A DNA stretch of 64,000 nucleotides from Thiobacillus sp. 65-29 (GCA_001899775.1 MKWN01000023.1:36046-100045), one strand, 5' to 3'; shown: positions 27,408-41,632, numbered from the stretch's first letter. The notes: generated by a model not told the origin, from the sequence alone. Numbers and translations are program-made.

Positions 27408-27495
27408 GTTCGTGCGGCGCGATGAATCCTGCGCATTCTACCCGCGTCGGACCAATCGCCCAAGATTGACTGATTGGCGCGCACCCATTCCGGCC

Positions 27496-27523
27496 AAAAA
27501 AACGGCGCCACGCGGCGCCGTTT
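27496..27523 (-). terminator. Intrinsic terminator after ihfB
   Basis: On the minus strand AAACGGCGCC-GCGT-GGCGCCGTTT (10-bp stem) is followed by a run of Ts. It ends the rpsA-ihfB transcript and implies that lapA-lapB have their own start or rely on read-through. Confidence 0.85.
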
Positions 27524-27547
27524 CAAAATATCCGAACTGCCCTGGAT

Positions 27548-27832
27548 TCAGCCGGGGAAATCCACCCGGTCGCGCAGTTCCTTGCCAGGCTTGAAGTGCG
27601 GCACGTATTTCGCCGGCACCTGCACACGCTCGCCCGACTTCGGATTGCGCCCGACGCGGGCCGGGCGGTAGCTCAGGCTGAAACTGCCGAAGCCGCGGAT
27701 CTCGATGCGCTCGCCGCGCGACAGGTTACGCGCCAGCGCGTCAAGGATCGTTTTCACCGCGAGCTCGACATCGGCGACCGAGAACTGCCCATGCCGGGCC
27801 GCCAGACGGGCGATCAGCTCGGACTTCGTCAT
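27548..27832 (-). CDS. ihfB: Integration host factor subunit beta
   Basis: DNA-bending nucleoid protein, 94 residues. Typical start [11 protein letters not shown], the beta-arm segment [27 protein letters not shown], and [19 protein letters not shown]. It directly follows rpsA by 3 bases, the conserved rpsA-ihfB arrangement. Note the usual RxGRNPxTG region carries KSG. Confidence 0.96.
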   Translation of the reverse strand: MTKSELIARLAARHGQFSVADVELAVKTILDALARNLSRGERIEIRGFGSFSLSYRPARVGRNPKSGERVQVPAKYVPHFKPGKELRDRVDFPG

Positions 27833-27835
27833 GAT

Positions 27836-29554
27836 TTATTCGGCGCTCTTGTTGTCGAGCTTGGCCTTCAGCAGCGCGCCCAGGTTGGTGGAGCCGCTGG
27901 AAGCGGCCGACTCGGCGGCGATCTTCTTCATTGCCGCGTCCTGTTCGGTCATGTCCTTGGCCTTGATCGACAGGTTGATCACGCGGTTCTTGCGATCGAC
28001 GTTGATGACCATGGCTTCGATCTCGTCACCTTCCTTGAAGTGGCTGCGCATGTCCTCGACACGGTCACGCGACACCTCGGAGGCACGCAGGTAGCCTTCC
28101 ATGTCGCTGTCGAGCTGGACCGTGGCACCCTTGGCTTCCACCGTCTTGATCCTGCCCTTGACGATGCTGCCCTTCTCGTGGCCGGACGCGAAGCTGGTAA
28201 GGGGGTCGCCCTCCAGTTGCTTGATGCCGAGCGAGATGCGCTCGCGCTCGAGGTCGATGCCGAGTACCACGGCCTCGACTTCCTGCCCCTTGCGGAAATT
28301 GCGCACGGCTTCCTCGCCGGGCACGCTCCACGACAGGTCGGACATGTGAACCAGGCCGTCGATGCCACCGGGCAGACCGATGAACACGCCAAAGTCGGTG
28401 ATCGACTTGATCGCGCCGGAGACCTTGTCGCCCTTCTTGTGGTTCATGGAGAAGTCTTCCCACGGGTTGGACTTGCACTGCTTCATGCCCAGGGAGATGC
28501 GGCGCTTGTCCTCGTCGATGTCGAGCACCATGACCTCGACCTCGTCGCCCAGCTGGACGATCTTGGAGGGGCTGACGTTCTTGTTGGTCCAGTCCATCTC
28601 GGAGACGTGCACCAAGCCTTCGATGCCTTCCTCGATTTCGACGAACGCACCGTAGTCGGTCAGGTTGGCGACCTTGCCGAACATGCGTGTACCCTGCGGA
28701 TAGCGGCGTGCGATGCCGATCCAAGGATCGTCGCCGAGTTGCTTGATGCCGAGCGAAACGCGGTTCTTCTCGGTGTCGTAGCGCAGGATCTTGGCTTCGA
28801 GCTCCTGGCCGACATGCACGACTTCGGAAGGATGCTTGACGCGGCGCCAGGCCATGTCGGTGATGTGCAGCAGACCGTCGATTCCACCCAGGTCCACGAA
28901 CGCGCCGTAGTCGGTGATGTTCTTCACCACACCCTTGACGGTCGCACCTTCCTTGAGGCTTTCCATCAGGGCCTCGCGGTCGGCGCCCATGGTCTCTTCC
29001 AGCATGGCACGGCGCGACACGACGACGTTGTTGCGCTTGCGGTCGAGCTTGATGACCTTGAACTCCATCTCCTTGTATTCGTAAGGGGTGGTGTCCTTGA
29101 CGGGACGCATGTCGACCAGCGAACCCGGCAGGAAGGCGCGCAGACCGGAAACCATCACGGTGAGACCACCCTTGACCTTGCCCTGGACCATGCCGGTGAC
29201 GATGCGGCCCTCGTTCATTGCCGCTTCCAGGTCCAGCCACGCGGCCAGCTTCTTGGCGCGCTCGCGCGACAGCTTGGTGGCGCCGAAGCCATCTTCGATG
29301 GATTCGATGGCAACGGCCACGAAGTCGCCGATTTTCGCTTCGAGTTCGCCCTGGTCGTTCTTGAATTCCTCCAGGGGAATCAGGCTCTCGGACTTGAGGC
29401 CGGCGTTCACCGTCACGAAGTTGTTGTCGATGCCGACGATCTCGGCGGTGATGACCTCGCCCTGGCGCATTTCCTGGTGCGAGAGGGACTCCTCGAACAG
29501 CGCGGCAAAGCTTTCCATGGCGGCGGGGGTAGAAGAAGCGGTAGCAGTAGACAT
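27836..29554 (-). CDS. rpsA: 30S ribosomal protein S1
   Basis: Large mRNA-binding ribosomal protein (572 residues) with six S1 repeats. Repeats are visible as [19 protein letters not shown] cores, for example [39 protein letters not shown] and [20 protein letters not shown], each followed by [12 protein letters not shown] ends. The leader shows only weak ribosome-site similarity, as expected for rpsA, which is translated via its own structured leader in E. coli. It lies between cmk and ihfB. Confidence 0.97.
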   Translation of the reverse strand: MSTATASSTPAAMESFAALFEESLSHQEMRQGEVITAEIVGIDNNFVTVNAGLKSESLIPLEEFKNDQGELEAKIGDFVAVAIESIEDGFGATKLSRERAKKLAAWLDLEAAMNEGRIVTGMVQGKVKGGLTVMVSGLRAFLPGSLVDMRPVKDTTPYEYKEMEFKVIKLDRKRNNVVVSRRAMLEETMGADREALMESLKEGATVKGVVKNITDYGAFVDLGGIDGLLHITDMAWRRVKHPSEVVHVGQELEAKILRYDTEKNRVSLGIKQLGDDPWIGIARRYPQGTRMFGKVANLTDYGAFVEIEEGIEGLVHVSEMDWTNKNVSPSKIVQLGDEVEVMVLDIDEDKRRISLGMKQCKSNPWEDFSMNHKKGDKVSGAIKSITDFGVFIGLPGGIDGLVHMSDLSWSVPGEEAVRNFRKGQEVEAVVLGIDLERERISLGIKQLEGDPLTSFASGHEKGSIVKGRIKTVEAKGATVQLDSDMEGYLRASEVSRDRVEDMRSHFKEGDEIEAMVINVDRKNRVINLSIKAKDMTEQDAAMKKIAAESAASSGSTNLGALLKAKLDNKSAE

Positions 29555-29631
29555 TAAAAAAACCTTCAGTCCGTCGGTGAGGACGGGGTTGGTTGCACAT
29601 CGTCAGCCTGCGGGCGCAGGGCTGACCCGAG

Positions 29632-30330
29632 TCAAGACCTGCTGCGGTAATGCGCCAGCACCGCCTGCACCGCGCTGTCGATGTCCATGTGGGTGGTGTC
29701 GAGCAGCAGCGCGTCCGGCGCGGGCCTGAGCGGCGCGACGGCGCGCGAGGTATCGCGCGCGTCGCGGGCCTGCATGTCCGCAACAAGGTCAGTTAGATTA
29801 GCAGAGTTCCCCTTTTCGATCAACTGCTTATATCTTCTTTCGGCGCGCGCTTCGGCGCTTGCGGTCAGAAAGACCTTGGCCGGTGCATCGGGAAAGATCA
29901 CCGTGCCCATGTCGCGACCATCCGCGACCAGGCCGGGGGGTTGGCGGTAGGCACGCTGGCGTCCGAGCAGCGCGTCGCGTACCGCCGGCAGCGCCGCCAC
30001 TTGCGACGCCCCGGCGCCCACTGCTTCGGCGCGAATGGCCGCGGTCACGTTTTCATCCACCAGCCAGACCGCACCATCATGAAAGCTGGCCGGCAGTTCC
30101 GCCGCCAGACGGGCGACACTCGTCTCGTCGTCGAGCGCTACACCGGCCTTCATCGCCGACAAGGCGGTGAGCCGATACAAGGCGCCGCTGTCGAGAAAGT
30201 GAAACCCCAACGCGCGCGCGACCCGCTCGGCCACCGTGCCCTTGCCGGAGGCGGAGGGGCCGTCGATGGTGATGACAGGCGAAGCGGGAAACGGTGAGCG
30301 GGAAACGGTGGGCGGGGAATCGGATGTCAT
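29632..30330 (-). CDS. cmk: Cytidylate kinase
   Basis: Phosphorylates CMP and dCMP. P-loop [28 protein letters not shown], and the [16 protein letters not shown] signature; RRYKQL and DRDTSR-type ([11 protein letters not shown]) residues complete the site. The ATG at 30330 overlaps the aroA stop (ATGA). The first 18 residues ([17 protein letters not shown]) are longer and lower in complexity than usual. They correspond to a 14-base tandem repeat in the DNA at 30283-30324. Confidence 0.95.
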   Translation of the reverse strand: MTSDSPPTVSRSPFPASPVITIDGPSASGKGTVAERVARALGFHFLDSGALYRLTALSAMKAGVALDDETSVARLAAELPASFHDGAVWLVDENVTAAIRAEAVGAGASQVAALPAVRDALLGRQRAYRQPPGLVADGRDMGTVIFPDAPAKVFLTASAEARAERRYKQLIEKGNSANLTDLVADMQARDARDTSRAVAPLRPAPDALLLDTTHMDIDSAVQAVLAHYRSRS

Positions 30331-31619
30331 CGGGCAATCCGTGCGAAGACTTTGAAATAGTCGGGAAAGGTCTTGGCGACACAGCCGGGATCCTTGATGC
30401 GCACCGGCACCCCGCCGAGAGACGCCAGCGACAGACACATCGCCATGCGATGGTCGTCGTAGGTGTCGATTTCCGCGTGCGGCGTGAGCTGCCCGGCGGG
30501 CGGCGGCGTGATGCGGATGAAATCCGCGCCCTCCTCCACCGTTGCACCGACCTTGCGCAGTTCGTTTGCCATCGCGGCGATGCGGTCGGTCTCCTTGACA
30601 CGCCAGCTGGCGATATTGGACAGCGTGGTGATACCGTCGGCAAAGAGCGCGGCGACCGCCAGCGTCATTGCCGCGTCGGGAATGTGGTTGCAGTCCAGAT
30701 CGATCGCCTTCAGGCGACCGGATTCGGGCGCGCGCGCCTCGATCCAGTTCGGTCCCATGTCGATGCGCGCGCCCATCAGTTCGAGCGCATCGGCAAAGCG
30801 CACATCACCCTGCACGCTGTCGCGGCCCACGCCTTCGACACGCACCGGGCCGCCGCCGATGGCACCGGCGGCAAGGAAATACGAGGCGGAGGATGCATCA
30901 CCCTCGACCCAGACTTCGCCGGGACTCGTGTAGCGCGCTTCGGCCAGGACGGTGAAGCGCGTCCAGTCTTCACGTGCGACCTCCACACCGAAGCGGCGCA
31001 ACATTTCCAGGGTGATACCGATATAAGGCCTGGAAATGAGTTCACCCACCACCTCGACGGTCGTGGTGCGGCCACGCAGCGGCAAAGCCATCAGAAGGCC
31101 GGTGAGAAACTGGCTCGACACGTTGCCGCGCACGGCGGTGCGATCGCTCGCCACCGTGGCCGGGTGCACGTGCAGCGGCGGATAACCGGAATGGCCGAGA
31201 TAGTCGATGCGCGCGCCCAGTTGCACCAGTGCATCGACCAGATCGCCGATCGGCCGCTCGTGCATGCGCGCGACACCAGTCAGCACATACTCGCCATCCG
31301 ACAGCGCAAGCGCCGCGGTCAGGGGACGGAAGGCGGTGCCGGCATTGCCCAGAAAAAGTTCGGCCTGCTTCACCGGGAACGGGCCGCCCACGCCGGTGAT
31401 GCGCCATTGATTGGCGCCGCGGTCTTCGACGCCGACACCGAGCGCCTTGAGTGCCGCCAGCATGTGGCGCGTGTCGTCGGAATCGAGCAGGTCGTGGACC
31501 TCGGTGCTGCCGCTGGCGAGTGCCGCCAGCAGCAGCACGCGGTTGGAAATGCTCTTCGAGCCAGGCAGGCGCACTGTGCCACTGGCCTCATGGCACGCGG
31601 GCAGATCAAGGAATTCCAT
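30327..31619 (-). CDS. aroA: 3-phosphoshikimate 1-carboxyvinyltransferase (EPSP synthase)
   Basis: Sixth step of the shikimate pathway; 430 residues. [18 protein letters not shown] near the N-terminus, the PEP site [19 protein letters not shown], DGxxxxRxRPIxDL-type [16 protein letters not shown], and [21 protein letters not shown] at 31619 preferred over the adjacent GTG (31622). Coupled to cmk downstream and tyrA upstream. Confidence 0.97.
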   Translation of the reverse strand: MEFLDLPACHEASGTVRLPGSKSISNRVLLLAALASGSTEVHDLLDSDDTRHMLAALKALGVGVEDRGANQWRITGVGGPFPVKQAELFLGNAGTAFRPLTAALALSDGEYVLTGVARMHERPIGDLVDALVQLGARIDYLGHSGYPPLHVHPATVASDRTAVRGNVSSQFLTGLLMALPLRGRTTTVEVVGELISRPYIGITLEMLRRFGVEVAREDWTRFTVLAEARYTSPGEVWVEGDASSASYFLAAGAIGGGPVRVEGVGRDSVQGDVRFADALELMGARIDMGPNWIEARAPESGRLKAIDLDCNHIPDAAMTLAVAALFADGITTLSNIASWRVKETDRIAAMANELRKVGATVEEGADFIRITPPPAGQLTPHAEIDTYDDHRMAMCLSLASLGGVPVRIKDPGCVAKTFPDYFKVFARIAR

Positions 31620-31623
31620 CACG

Positions 31624-32484
31624 TCAGGTTTCCATCGTCCAGTGTTCGCGCGCGGCGCGCGCGCGTGAAAACATCGTCAGCAGCGCGACGGCGTCCTCGT
31701 CGTTCAACGCCTGCCGCAGCGTCAGCAGTGCGGCGATGTAGCCATCGAGTTCGGCCAGCAGTGCGGGGCGGTTGGCAAGCGCAATGTCGCGCCACATCTC
31801 GGGGGAGGATGCAGCGATGCGGGTGAAGTCGCGGAAACCGCTTGCGGCAAAACGGAAAAACAGTTCGCTGTCGGCGCGCGCGGCGAGATCGTCGACCAGC
31901 GCGAAGGCCGCCAGGTGCGGCAGGTGGCTCACGGCGGCAAAGATGCGGTCGTGCTGCGCGGCATCGAGCGTTTCCACCTGCGCGCCGGTCGTTTCCCACA
32001 GCGCACGCACCGTGGCGAGCGCCTCGGCGCGCGTGTCCGGTTGCGGGGTGAGCACCACGCGGCGGCCGCGATAGAGGTCGGCGCGCGCCGCGCCGGGACC
32101 GCTGCGCTCGGAGCCGGCGATGGGGTGTCCGGGCACGAAATCCACCGCGCGCGTACCGAGCGCTGCGTATGCGGCAGCCACGACGTTCATTTTGGTGCTG
32201 CCGGCATCGGTGATGATTGCGCCCGGTTTCAGGTGCGGTGCAAGCTGCCGCAACACGGCTTCGGTCTCCCCCACCGGCAGCGCGAGCAGGATGACGTCGG
32301 CCTGCCCGGCCTCGGTCCAGTCGACCGCACGGTCGATGAGGCCGAGTTCGCGTGCGACGGTGAGGCGCGCCGGGCTGCGCCCGACGCCCAGCACGGTGTG
32401 CACGGCGCCCGCCTGTTTCAGGGCGAGCGCGAACGATCCGCCGATGAGGCCGGCGCCGACCAGCGCAAGCGTGTCGATCTTCAC
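31624..32484 (-). CDS. tyrA: Prephenate dehydrogenase
   Basis: NAD-dependent oxidative decarboxylation of prephenate (or arogenate), leading to tyrosine. Rossmann [15 protein letters not shown] at residues 8-22, [40 protein letters not shown] and [20 protein letters not shown] carry the substrate site. The start is a GTG that overlaps the hisC stop (GTGA). Single-domain TyrA without a chorismate mutase domain; the mutase is in PheA. Confidence 0.93.
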   Translation of the reverse strand: MKIDTLALVGAGLIGGSFALALKQAGAVHTVLGVGRSPARLTVARELGLIDRAVDWTEAGQADVILLALPVGETEAVLRQLAPHLKPGAIITDAGSTKMNVVAAAYAALGTRAVDFVPGHPIAGSERSGPGAARADLYRGRRVVLTPQPDTRAEALATVRALWETTGAQVETLDAAQHDRIFAAVSHLPHLAAFALVDDLAARADSELFFRFAASGFRDFTRIAASSPEMWRDIALANRPALLAELDGYIAALLTLRQALNDEDAVALLTMFSRARAAREHWTMET

Positions 32485-33575
32485 CGGCAGGCCCGCAGCG
32501 CGTCGAGAAAACGCGCATTCTGTGCGGCAAGTCCCACCGACACGCGCAGGAATTCCGGCAGACCGTAGTTGGCGACCGGACGCACGATCACGCCGCGCTT
32601 GAGCAGTTCCGTGTTGACGCGCGCAGCGTCCCCCACGCGGGCAAGCAGAAAATTGCCCCTCGACGGCACGGTCTCGATCCCCATGTCAGCAAGCCCTGCG
32701 ACCAATTGCGCCATGCCGGCGGTGTTCAGCGCATGGCTGCGCGCGAGGAAATCGCTGTCGTCGAGCGCGGCTTCGGCCGCGGCGAGTGCGGGTGCATTGA
32801 CGTTGAAGGGCTGGCGCACACGGTTCATGAGGTCGATGACCTCCGGGTGGCCGAGGCCGTAACCGACGCGCAGTCCGGCCAGGCCGTACGCCTTGGAGAA
32901 CGTGCGCGTGATTACCAGATTGGGAAAGTGCGCCAGCCATGCCGTCGTGTCGCAACGCTCGGCCTGCGGCAGGTACTCGCCGTAAGCCTCGTCGAGCACC
33001 ACCAGCACCTGCCGCGGCACCGTGGCGAGAAACGCCTCGATCTCCGTCCACGGCAGGAAAGTGCCGGTGGGGTTGTTGGGATTGGCGATCCACAACACGC
33101 GCGTATCGTCGCGAATCGCCGCGCGCATCGCTGCGAGATCGTGACCGTAGTTTTTCGCCGGGACCACGATGCCTTCCGCGCCGACCGTCTGCGTCGCGAT
33201 CGGGTAGACGGCGAACGCATGCTGCGCGAAGACCGACGAGGCGCCCGGCACGAGGAAGGCGCGCGCCACCATGTCGAGCACGTCGTTCGAGCCATTGCCG
33301 AGCACGATCTGCGCGGGGTCGACAGCGAGTTTCGCCGACAGCCTGGTTTTCAGCGCGAAACCGGCACCGTCCGGATACAGCGCCATGTCATGCAGCGCAT
33401 CCTGCGCCGCATTCAGCGCACGCGGGCTGGGTCCGAGCGGGTTTTCGTTCGACGCCAGCTTGACGATGCCGGTTTCGTCCAGACCCAGTTCGCGGGCCAG
33501 TTCGGCAATCGGCTTGCCTGGCAGGTACGGCGCAATGGCGCGCACATAGGGTGGCGCGAGATCGCAGCAAGTCAT
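32481..33575 (-). CDS. hisC: Histidinol-phosphate aminotransferase
   Basis: Class I/II PLP aminotransferase, 364 residues. KLASNENPLGPSPRA, NGSNDVLDM, ANPNNPTGTF, LDEAYGEY and the PLP-lysine region TFSKAYGLAGLRVGYG. In the pheA-hisC-tyrA setting it may also act on aromatic amino acids, as HisC/AroJ paralogues do. ATG at 33575 overlaps the pheA stop by 4 bp; the longer frame is not needed. Confidence 0.93.
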   Translation of the reverse strand: MTCCDLAPPYVRAIAPYLPGKPIAELARELGLDETGIVKLASNENPLGPSPRALNAAQDALHDMALYPDGAGFALKTRLSAKLAVDPAQIVLGNGSNDVLDMVARAFLVPGASSVFAQHAFAVYPIATQTVGAEGIVVPAKNYGHDLAAMRAAIRDDTRVLWIANPNNPTGTFLPWTEIEAFLATVPRQVLVVLDEAYGEYLPQAERCDTTAWLAHFPNLVITRTFSKAYGLAGLRVGYGLGHPEVIDLMNRVRQPFNVNAPALAAAEAALDDSDFLARSHALNTAGMAQLVAGLADMGIETVPSRGNFLLARVGDAARVNTELLKRGVIVRPVANYGLPEFLRVSVGLAAQNARFLDALRACR

Positions 33576-34699
33576 GATGCGGTGGCGGCGGGATAGGAAC
33601 CGAGTACCTTGAGGAAGGCGGCACGCGTGTCGATTTCCGCGAGTGCCGCCGCCAGCGTGGCATCCTGGCGATGCCCCTCGCACACCACGAAGAACACATA
33701 CTCCCAAGTGCCGGAGCGCGCCGGACGCGATTCGAGCTTGCTCATCGAGATGCCGGCATCGGCCAGCGGCTGGAGCAGCCGGACGATGGCGCCGGGCTGG
33801 TTCTTCGCGCTCATGACCAGCGAGGTCTTGTCACGCCCGGAGGGAGCTGCGTCCTCGTGCCCCAGCACGAGAAAGCGCGTGGTGTTGTCGGCCTCGTCCT
33901 CGACGCGCCGTTCCACCACCGCGAGTCCATACAGTTCAGCGGCGGCCTCGGCTCCGAGTGTCGCCGCGTCCGGCTCGGCCGCGGCACGGCGTGCGCCTTC
34001 GCTGTTGCTCACCACGCTGACCAGTTCGGCATGCGGCAGATGGCGGGCCAGCCACTGCTGGCATTGCGCGAGCGACTGGGCATGGCCGTACACGCGCTTG
34101 ATTGGTGTGGGCCACGTGTTCACACCCTCTTCCGCTGGCGACGGCGGTCTGCGCATCAGCGTCTGGTGGATGGGCAGTATCACTTCCCCGCAAATCTTCA
34201 GCGGGCTGGCAACGACAAGATCGAGCGTGCGCCCGATGGCACCCTCGGTGGAATTCTCCACCGGCACCACCGCATATTCGGCGCGGCCGGTTTCGACGGC
34301 CTGGAAACAGGCATCGATATCGGCTTCGGCAAGGGCATCGACCGCCTGGCCGAAATGCTTGTGTACCGCCTGCTGGCTGAAGGTGCCGGCCGGGCCGAGA
34401 TAGGCGATGCGTGTGGTCTCCTCCAGCGCGCGGCAGGCCGACATGACCTCGCGGATCAGTCGCTCGATGCTGTCGCCCGACAGGGGTCCGGAATTGGCAG
34501 CGCGCAGGCGCCGGATGATCTGTGCCTCGCGTTCCGGACGGTAGATCGACCCGCCCTGCTTGGTCCGGCCGACGGCCTGCGCCAGTGCGGCCCGCTCCGA
34601 CAGGAGTTTCAGCAGCGCATCGTCGATGCCGTCGATGCGCGCGCGCAGCGCACCCAGTTCGCCCTGGGCATCCGGCGTGTGCTTGCCCTCTTCGGTCAT
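33572..34699 (-). CDS. pheA: Bifunctional chorismate mutase / prephenate dehydratase (P-protein)
   Basis: Two-step path to phenylpyruvate. Residues about 15-95 are an AroQ chorismate mutase (RARIDGIDDALLKLLSERA). Residues about 100-280 are prephenate dehydratase with AYLGPAGTFSQQA, VPVENSTEGAIGRT and the catalytic NTTRFLVLG. Residues about 290-370 form an ACT domain (SLVMSAKNQPGAI, KLESRPARSGTWEY) for feedback inhibition by phenylalanine. Coupled by 4-bp overlaps to serA upstream and hisC downstream. Confidence 0.96.
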   Translation of the reverse strand: MTEEGKHTPDAQGELGALRARIDGIDDALLKLLSERAALAQAVGRTKQGGSIYRPEREAQIIRRLRAANSGPLSGDSIERLIREVMSACRALEETTRIAYLGPAGTFSQQAVHKHFGQAVDALAEADIDACFQAVETGRAEYAVVPVENSTEGAIGRTLDLVVASPLKICGEVILPIHQTLMRRPPSPAEEGVNTWPTPIKRVYGHAQSLAQCQQWLARHLPHAELVSVVSNSEGARRAAAEPDAATLGAEAAAELYGLAVVERRVEDEADNTTRFLVLGHEDAAPSGRDKTSLVMSAKNQPGAIVRLLQPLADAGISMSKLESRPARSGTWEYVFFVVCEGHRQDATLAAALAEIDTRAAFLKVLGSYPAATAS

Positions 34700-35871
34700 G
34701 CCGGCAGGTAGCGCACCGCGAGCACGCCCTCGATGGCCGACAATTGCCGGATGATCTCGGCCGACACCGCGCTGTCGACATCGGTCAGGGTATAGGCCAT
34801 ATCGCCCTTCGACTTGTTGACCATGTTGTGGATGTTCAGACCCGCCGCGGCGAGCACCGAGGTAATCTGCCCCACCATGTTCGGCACGTTGGCGTTGGCG
34901 ATGGCGAGACGGTAATCCGACTCACGCGCCAGGTTGACGTTGGGAAAGTTGACCGAGTTGAGGATGTTGCCGTTTTCCAGATAGTCGGTGACCTGCACTG
35001 CGACCATCACCGCGCAGTTTTCCTCGGCTTCCCCGGTGGACGCCCCCAGATGGGGCAGTGCGACGACCTTGGCGTGCCCTTTGAGCGCATTGGCCGGGAA
35101 GTCGCAGATGTAGGCGTGCAGCTTGCCGGTGTCGAGCGCCTCGACCACTGCTGCATTGTCGACCACGCCTTCGCGGGCGAAGTTCAGCAGCACGGCACCT
35201 GGACGCATCACGCCGATGCGCTGGACATTGATGAGGTTGCGCGTGCCATCGAGCAGCGGCACATGCAGGCTGACGAAATCGGCGACGCGCAGCACGTCCT
35301 CGACGTTTTCCGCGCGCTTCACCTGCGACGGCAGGCGCCACGCGGCGTCGACGGTAATGCCGGGATCGAAGCCGACCACGTTCATGCCGAGGCGGATTGC
35401 CGCTTCCGCGATGTGCGAGCCGATCGCGCCCAGACCGATCAGGCCGAGCGTGCGGCCCGGCAGCTCGAAGCCGGCGAACTGCTTCTTGCCCGCCTCGGTC
35501 GCCTTGTGCATCGCCTCGTCGGTACCGGAAAGCCCGTCGACGAATTTCAGCGCCGGCACCAGGTTGCGCGCGCCCATCAGCATGCCGGCGATCACCAGTT
35601 CCTTCACCGCGTTGGCGTTCGCGCCCGGCGCATTGAACACCGGTACGCCACGTTCGGAGAGCTTCTTCACCGGAATGTTGTTGGTGCCCGCGCCGGCACG
35701 CCCGATCGCCTGTACCGTCACCGGGATGTCCATGTCGTGCATGCTGGCGGAGCGCACCAGGATCGCGTCGGGCTCGGAGACATCGCCGCCGACGACGTAG
35801 TGCTGCGGCAGGCGCGCCAGCCCCTTGGCCGAGATGGCGTTGAGGGTGAGGATCTTGCGCGCCTCAGCCAT
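34696..35871 (-). CDS. serA: D-3-phosphoglycerate dehydrogenase
   Basis: First step of serine synthesis, 391 residues. Catalytic and NAD-binding motifs: [45 protein letters not shown] and [16 protein letters not shown] with the active-site His. A C-terminal ACT domain (about 315-391, [20 protein letters not shown]) fits serine feedback control. It overlaps serC by 8 bases, so the serine genes are translated together and placed within the aromatic operon. Confidence 0.93.
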   Translation of the reverse strand: MAEARKILTLNAISAKGLARLPQHYVVGGDVSEPDAILVRSASMHDMDIPVTVQAIGRAGAGTNNIPVKKLSERGVPVFNAPGANANAVKELVIAGMLMGARNLVPALKFVDGLSGTDEAMHKATEAGKKQFAGFELPGRTLGLIGLGAIGSHIAEAAIRLGMNVVGFDPGITVDAAWRLPSQVKRAENVEDVLRVADFVSLHVPLLDGTRNLINVQRIGVMRPGAVLLNFAREGVVDNAAVVEALDTGKLHAYICDFPANALKGHAKVVALPHLGASTGEAEENCAVMVAVQVTDYLENGNILNSVNFPNVNLARESDYRLAIANANVPNMVGQITSVLAAAGLNIHNMVNKSKGDMAYTLTDVDSAVSAEIIRQLSAIEGVLAVRYLPA

Positions 35872-36943
35872 GGCTCTTCTCGAAGTCGCGCATGGTGTCC
35901 ACCAGGGTGCGCACCCCTTCGATCGGCATGGCGTTGTAGATCGAGGCGCGCATGCCGCCGACCGAGCGATGTCCCTTCAGTTGCAGGAGGCCGCGTTCCT
36001 TGGCGAGTTTGAGGAAACCCTCGTCGAGCGCGGCGTCCTTCAGGGTGAACGGCACGTTCATCAGGGAGCGGTTTTCCCTCTCCACCGGAGACTTGTAGAA
36101 ATCGGTCGCATCGAGATAGTCGTACAGAAGGCTCGCCTTCTCGCGGTTGACTTTCTCCATGCCGGCAAGACCACCCTTCGCCTTCAGCCACTTGAACACC
36201 AGACCCGCGGTGTACATGGCGAAGGTCGGCGGGGTGTTGTACATGGAATCGTTGTCGGCATGCGTCTTGTAGTCGAACATCGTCGGCGTGCCCGCCACGG
36301 TCTGGCCGATGAGGTCGTCACGCACGATGACGAGGGTCAGTCCTGCCGGGCCGATGTTCTTCTGCGCGCCCGCGTAGATGAGACCATATTTCGACACATC
36401 GATGGGACGCGACAGGATGGTCGAGGACATGTCGGCGACCAGCGGCACGCTGCCGGTGTCGGGTGTCCAGAACATTTCCACGCCGCCGATGGTCTCGTTG
36501 GGGGTGTAGTGCACGTAAGCCGCGTTCGGGTCGAGCTTCCACTGATCCTGCGTCGGCGCGTAGCTGAAGTTCCTGTCCTCGCTGGAAGCCACCACGTTCA
36601 CCGCGCCGTATTTCTTCGCTTCCTTGATCGCTTTTTTCGACCATTCACCGGTGTTGAGGTAGTCGGCGGAGGCTTTGCCGCGCAGCAGGTTCATCGGCAC
36701 CATGGCGAACTGGGCGGATGCCCCTCCCTGCAGGAACAGCACCTTGTAGTTGGCGGGAATGCCCATCACGTCGCGCAGGTCGGCCTCGGCCTCGGCGGCG
36801 ATGCCCATGAACTCCTTGCCGCGATGGCTCATTTCCATCACCGACATGCCCGAGCCGTGCCAGTCGACCATCTCGGCCTGCACCTGCAGCAGCACATCCT
36901 TGGGGAGCACGGCGGGGCCGGCGCTGAAATTGTAGATCGTCAT
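35864..36943 (-). CDS. serC: Phosphoserine aminotransferase
   Basis: Class V aminotransferase making O-phosphoserine (and a vitamin B6 precursor). [14 protein letters not shown] at the N-terminus, [14 protein letters not shown], the PLP-lysine segment [18 protein letters not shown] and [12 protein letters not shown] with substrate arginines. 359 residues, the family norm. It sits 11 bases after gyrA and starts the serC-serA-pheA-hisC-tyrA-aroA-cmk chain. Confidence 0.97.
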   Translation of the reverse strand: MTIYNFSAGPAVLPKDVLLQVQAEMVDWHGSGMSVMEMSHRGKEFMGIAAEAEADLRDVMGIPANYKVLFLQGGASAQFAMVPMNLLRGKASADYLNTGEWSKKAIKEAKKYGAVNVVASSEDRNFSYAPTQDQWKLDPNAAYVHYTPNETIGGVEMFWTPDTGSVPLVADMSSTILSRPIDVSKYGLIYAGAQKNIGPAGLTLVIVRDDLIGQTVAGTPTMFDYKTHADNDSMYNTPPTFAMYTAGLVFKWLKAKGGLAGMEKVNREKASLLYDYLDATDFYKSPVERENRSLMNVPFTLKDAALDEGFLKLAKERGLLQLKGHRSVGGMRASIYNAMPIEGVRTLVDTMRDFEKSHG

Positions 36944-36954
36944 GATTGTCTTCC

Positions 36955-39504
<2,550 letters not shown>

Positions 39505-39541
39505 AGACCGGCTTATATTTATGCAGACACTAAAGTCGGCG

Positions 39542-39550
39542 ATTTTAGCA
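39542..39550 (-). promoter_or_regulatory. Putative extended -10 promoter of gyrA
   Basis: On the minus strand TGCTAAAAT lies 38 bases before the gyrA ATG, in the divergent region with mtaD. No good -35 is seen, which fits an extended -10 element. Same TGnTAAAAT form as upstream of acpP and speDE. Confidence 0.4.
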
Positions 39551-39599
39551 TGGGCCGCACGCACGCCCGCCTTTGCCAATCCGGCGCTAAACGGCGAGA

Positions 39600-40934
39600 A
39601 TGCTGGCCACCATGCCAACCCCAGCCGACCTCGTTCTCCTGCCGCAATGGGTGGTGCCCGTCGAACCGTCCGGGGCGCTTGCCGACCATGCCGTGGTGGT
39701 GCGCGACGGTGCCATCCTCGACGTATTGCCCGCCGACACCGCATCCGCCCGCTACGACGCCCGCGAAACCCTCGCCCTGCCCGGCCACGTCCTGATCCCG
39801 GGGCTGGTGAACCTGCACGGTCACGCGGCAATGACGCTGCTGCGCGGTTTTGCCGACGATCTGCCGCTGATGGCCTGGCTCAACGAGCGCATCTGGCCGG
39901 CGGAGAAACGCCATGTCTCGGAGGCTTTCGTGCGCGACGGCACGTTGCTGGCGGTGGCGGAGATGCTCGCCGGCGGCACCACCACCTGCAACGACATGTA
40001 TTTCTTCCCCGAGGCGGCGGGCGAAGCCTTCCTGCAAGCCGGCATGCGCGCCACGCTGGGCATGATCGCGCTTGAGTTCCCCAGCACCTATGCCGCCGAC
40101 GCCGACGGCTACCTCGCCCGCGGCCTGGCGGTACGCGACGCACTCAAGGACGAAGCCCTGCTCACCTTCGCCTTCGCCCCGCACGCGCCCTACACCGTCT
40201 CCGACGCCACGTTTGCCCGCATCAACACGCTCGCCGAGCAGCTCGGCGTGCCGGTGCATTGCCACCTCCACGAGACCACCGACGAAATCGCCGACAGCCT
40301 GCGCCAGCACGGCGTGCGCCCGATGGAACGGCTGGCACGTCTGGGCCTGTTGGGACCGAATTTCATCGGCGTGCACGCGGTGCATCTCGACGAGAGCGAA
40401 ATCGACACGCTCGCCGCGCACGGCTGCCACGTGGCGCATTGCCCCAGCGCCAACCTCAAGCTCGCCTCCGGCTTCGCCCCGGTCGCCGCCATGCTGCGTG
40501 CCGGCGTCAACGTCGGACTGGGCAGCGACGGCGCCGCCAGCAACAACCGTCTCGACCTGTTCGCGGAAATGCGCCTGGCGGCCCTGCTCGCCAAGGGGGC
40601 GAGCGGCGACGCCGCGGTCCTTCCCGCCGTCGCCGCCCTGCGCATGGCCACGCTCGACGCCGCGCGCGCGCTCAACCTCGACGACCGCGTCGGCAGCATC
40701 ACCCCCGGCAAGCGTGCCGACCTCGTCGCCGTCGACCTTTCCGCGCCGGCCTGCCAGCCCGTGTTTGACCCGGTGTCGCACCTGGTTTACGTTGCCGGAC
40801 GCGATGAGGTCACCCACGTGTGGATCGACGGTCGGCCGAAACTTCATCAGCGCCACCTGGTCGATCTCGACACCGACGACCTCGCCGCACGCGCCGCGTA
40901 CTGGCGCGGCAAACTCGCCCAAGGACAGCCATGA
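39600..40934 (+). CDS. mtaD: 5-methylthioadenosine/S-adenosylhomocysteine deaminase (TRZ/ATZ family)
   Basis: Amidohydrolase that deaminates 5'-methylthioadenosine or SAH, recycling by-products of polyamine and methylation reactions. Metal ligands are visible: [15 protein letters not shown], the [12 protein letters not shown] region, GVHAVH and [11 protein letters not shown]. 444 residues from ATG 39600; ATG 39612 (MPTPADL) is an equally possible start. The mtaD-ubiG overlap (ATGA) is conserved in pseudomonads and betaproteobacteria and supports this identification over other TRZ/ATZ enzymes. Confidence 0.85.
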   Translation: MLATMPTPADLVLLPQWVVPVEPSGALADHAVVVRDGAILDVLPADTASARYDARETLALPGHVLIPGLVNLHGHAAMTLLRGFADDLPLMAWLNERIWPAEKRHVSEAFVRDGTLLAVAEMLAGGTTTCNDMYFFPEAAGEAFLQAGMRATLGMIALEFPSTYAADADGYLARGLAVRDALKDEALLTFAFAPHAPYTVSDATFARINTLAEQLGVPVHCHLHETTDEIADSLRQHGVRPMERLARLGLLGPNFIGVHAVHLDESEIDTLAAHGCHVAHCPSANLKLASGFAPVAAMLRAGVNVGLGSDGAASNNRLDLFAEMRLAALLAKGASGDAAVLPAVAALRMATLDAARALNLDDRVGSITPGKRADLVAVDLSAPACQPVFDPVSHLVYVAGRDEVTHVWIDGRPKLHQRHLVDLDTDDLAARAAYWRGKLAQGQP

Positions 40935-41632
40935 GCAACGTCGACAGCGCCGAAATCGCCAAATTCTCCGAACTCGCCCATCGCTGGTGGGATCCGCAAT
41001 CGGAATTCCGCCCCCTGCACGAGATCAATCCACTGCGCCTGAAATGGATCGACGCCCGCGCGCCGCTCGCCGGCAAGAAAGTGCTCGACGTCGGCTGCGG
41101 CGGCGGCATCCTCGCCGAAGCGATGGCCGGCGCCGGTGCGCAGGTTTCCGGGATCGATCTGTCGGAGAAGGCGCTCAAGGTGGCGAAACTGCACCTGCAC
41201 GAATCCGGGCACAGCGTCGACTACCAGTTGATCTCCGCGGAAGACTATGCGGCGCAGCACGCCGGCGAATTCGATGTCGTCACCTGCATGGAAATGCTCG
41301 AACACGTGCCCGATCCCGCCTCGGTGGTCGCCGCGTGCGCGCGCCTGGTCAAGCCCGGTGGTCATGTGTTCTTCTCCACCCTCAACCGCAACGCCAAAAG
41401 CTACGTATTCGCCATCATCGGCGCCGAATATCTGCTCAAGCTGCTGCCGCGCGGCACCCACGACTACGCCAAATTCATCACCCCCGCCGAACTCGCCCGT
41501 ATGGCGCGCGAAGCCGGACTCGACGTCGATGAAATCACCGGCATGACCTACAACCCGTTGAGCAAGGTCTACAAGCTCGAAGCCGACACCAGCGTCAACT
41601 ACCTCATGGCGGCGCGCCGTGGCGACGACTGA
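40931..41632 (+). CDS. ubiG: Ubiquinone biosynthesis O-methyltransferase UbiG
   Basis: SAM-dependent methyltransferase for both O-methylations in ubiquinone synthesis. Motif [17 protein letters not shown] at about residues 50-65, the [26 protein letters not shown] start and the membrane-associating [15 protein letters not shown] region are typical. 233 residues. It is coupled to mtaD by a 4-bp overlap and to the following phosphatase by a 14-bp overlap. Confidence 0.95.
   Translation: MSNVDSAEIAKFSELAHRWWDPQSEFRPLHEINPLRLKWIDARAPLAGKKVLDVGCGGGILAEAMAGAGAQVSGIDLSEKALKVAKLHLHESGHSVDYQLISAEDYAAQHAGEFDVVTCMEMLEHVPDPASVVAACARLVKPGGHVFFSTLNRNAKSYVFAIIGAEYLLKLLPRGTHDYAKFITPAELARMAREAGLDVDEITGMTYNPLSKVYKLEADTSVNYLMAARRGDD

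Noticed and set aside
27596..29557. Plus-strand open frame of 653 codons opposite rpsA
   Set aside because: Mirror frame of the ribosomal protein S1 repeats; its repeat pattern only reflects them.
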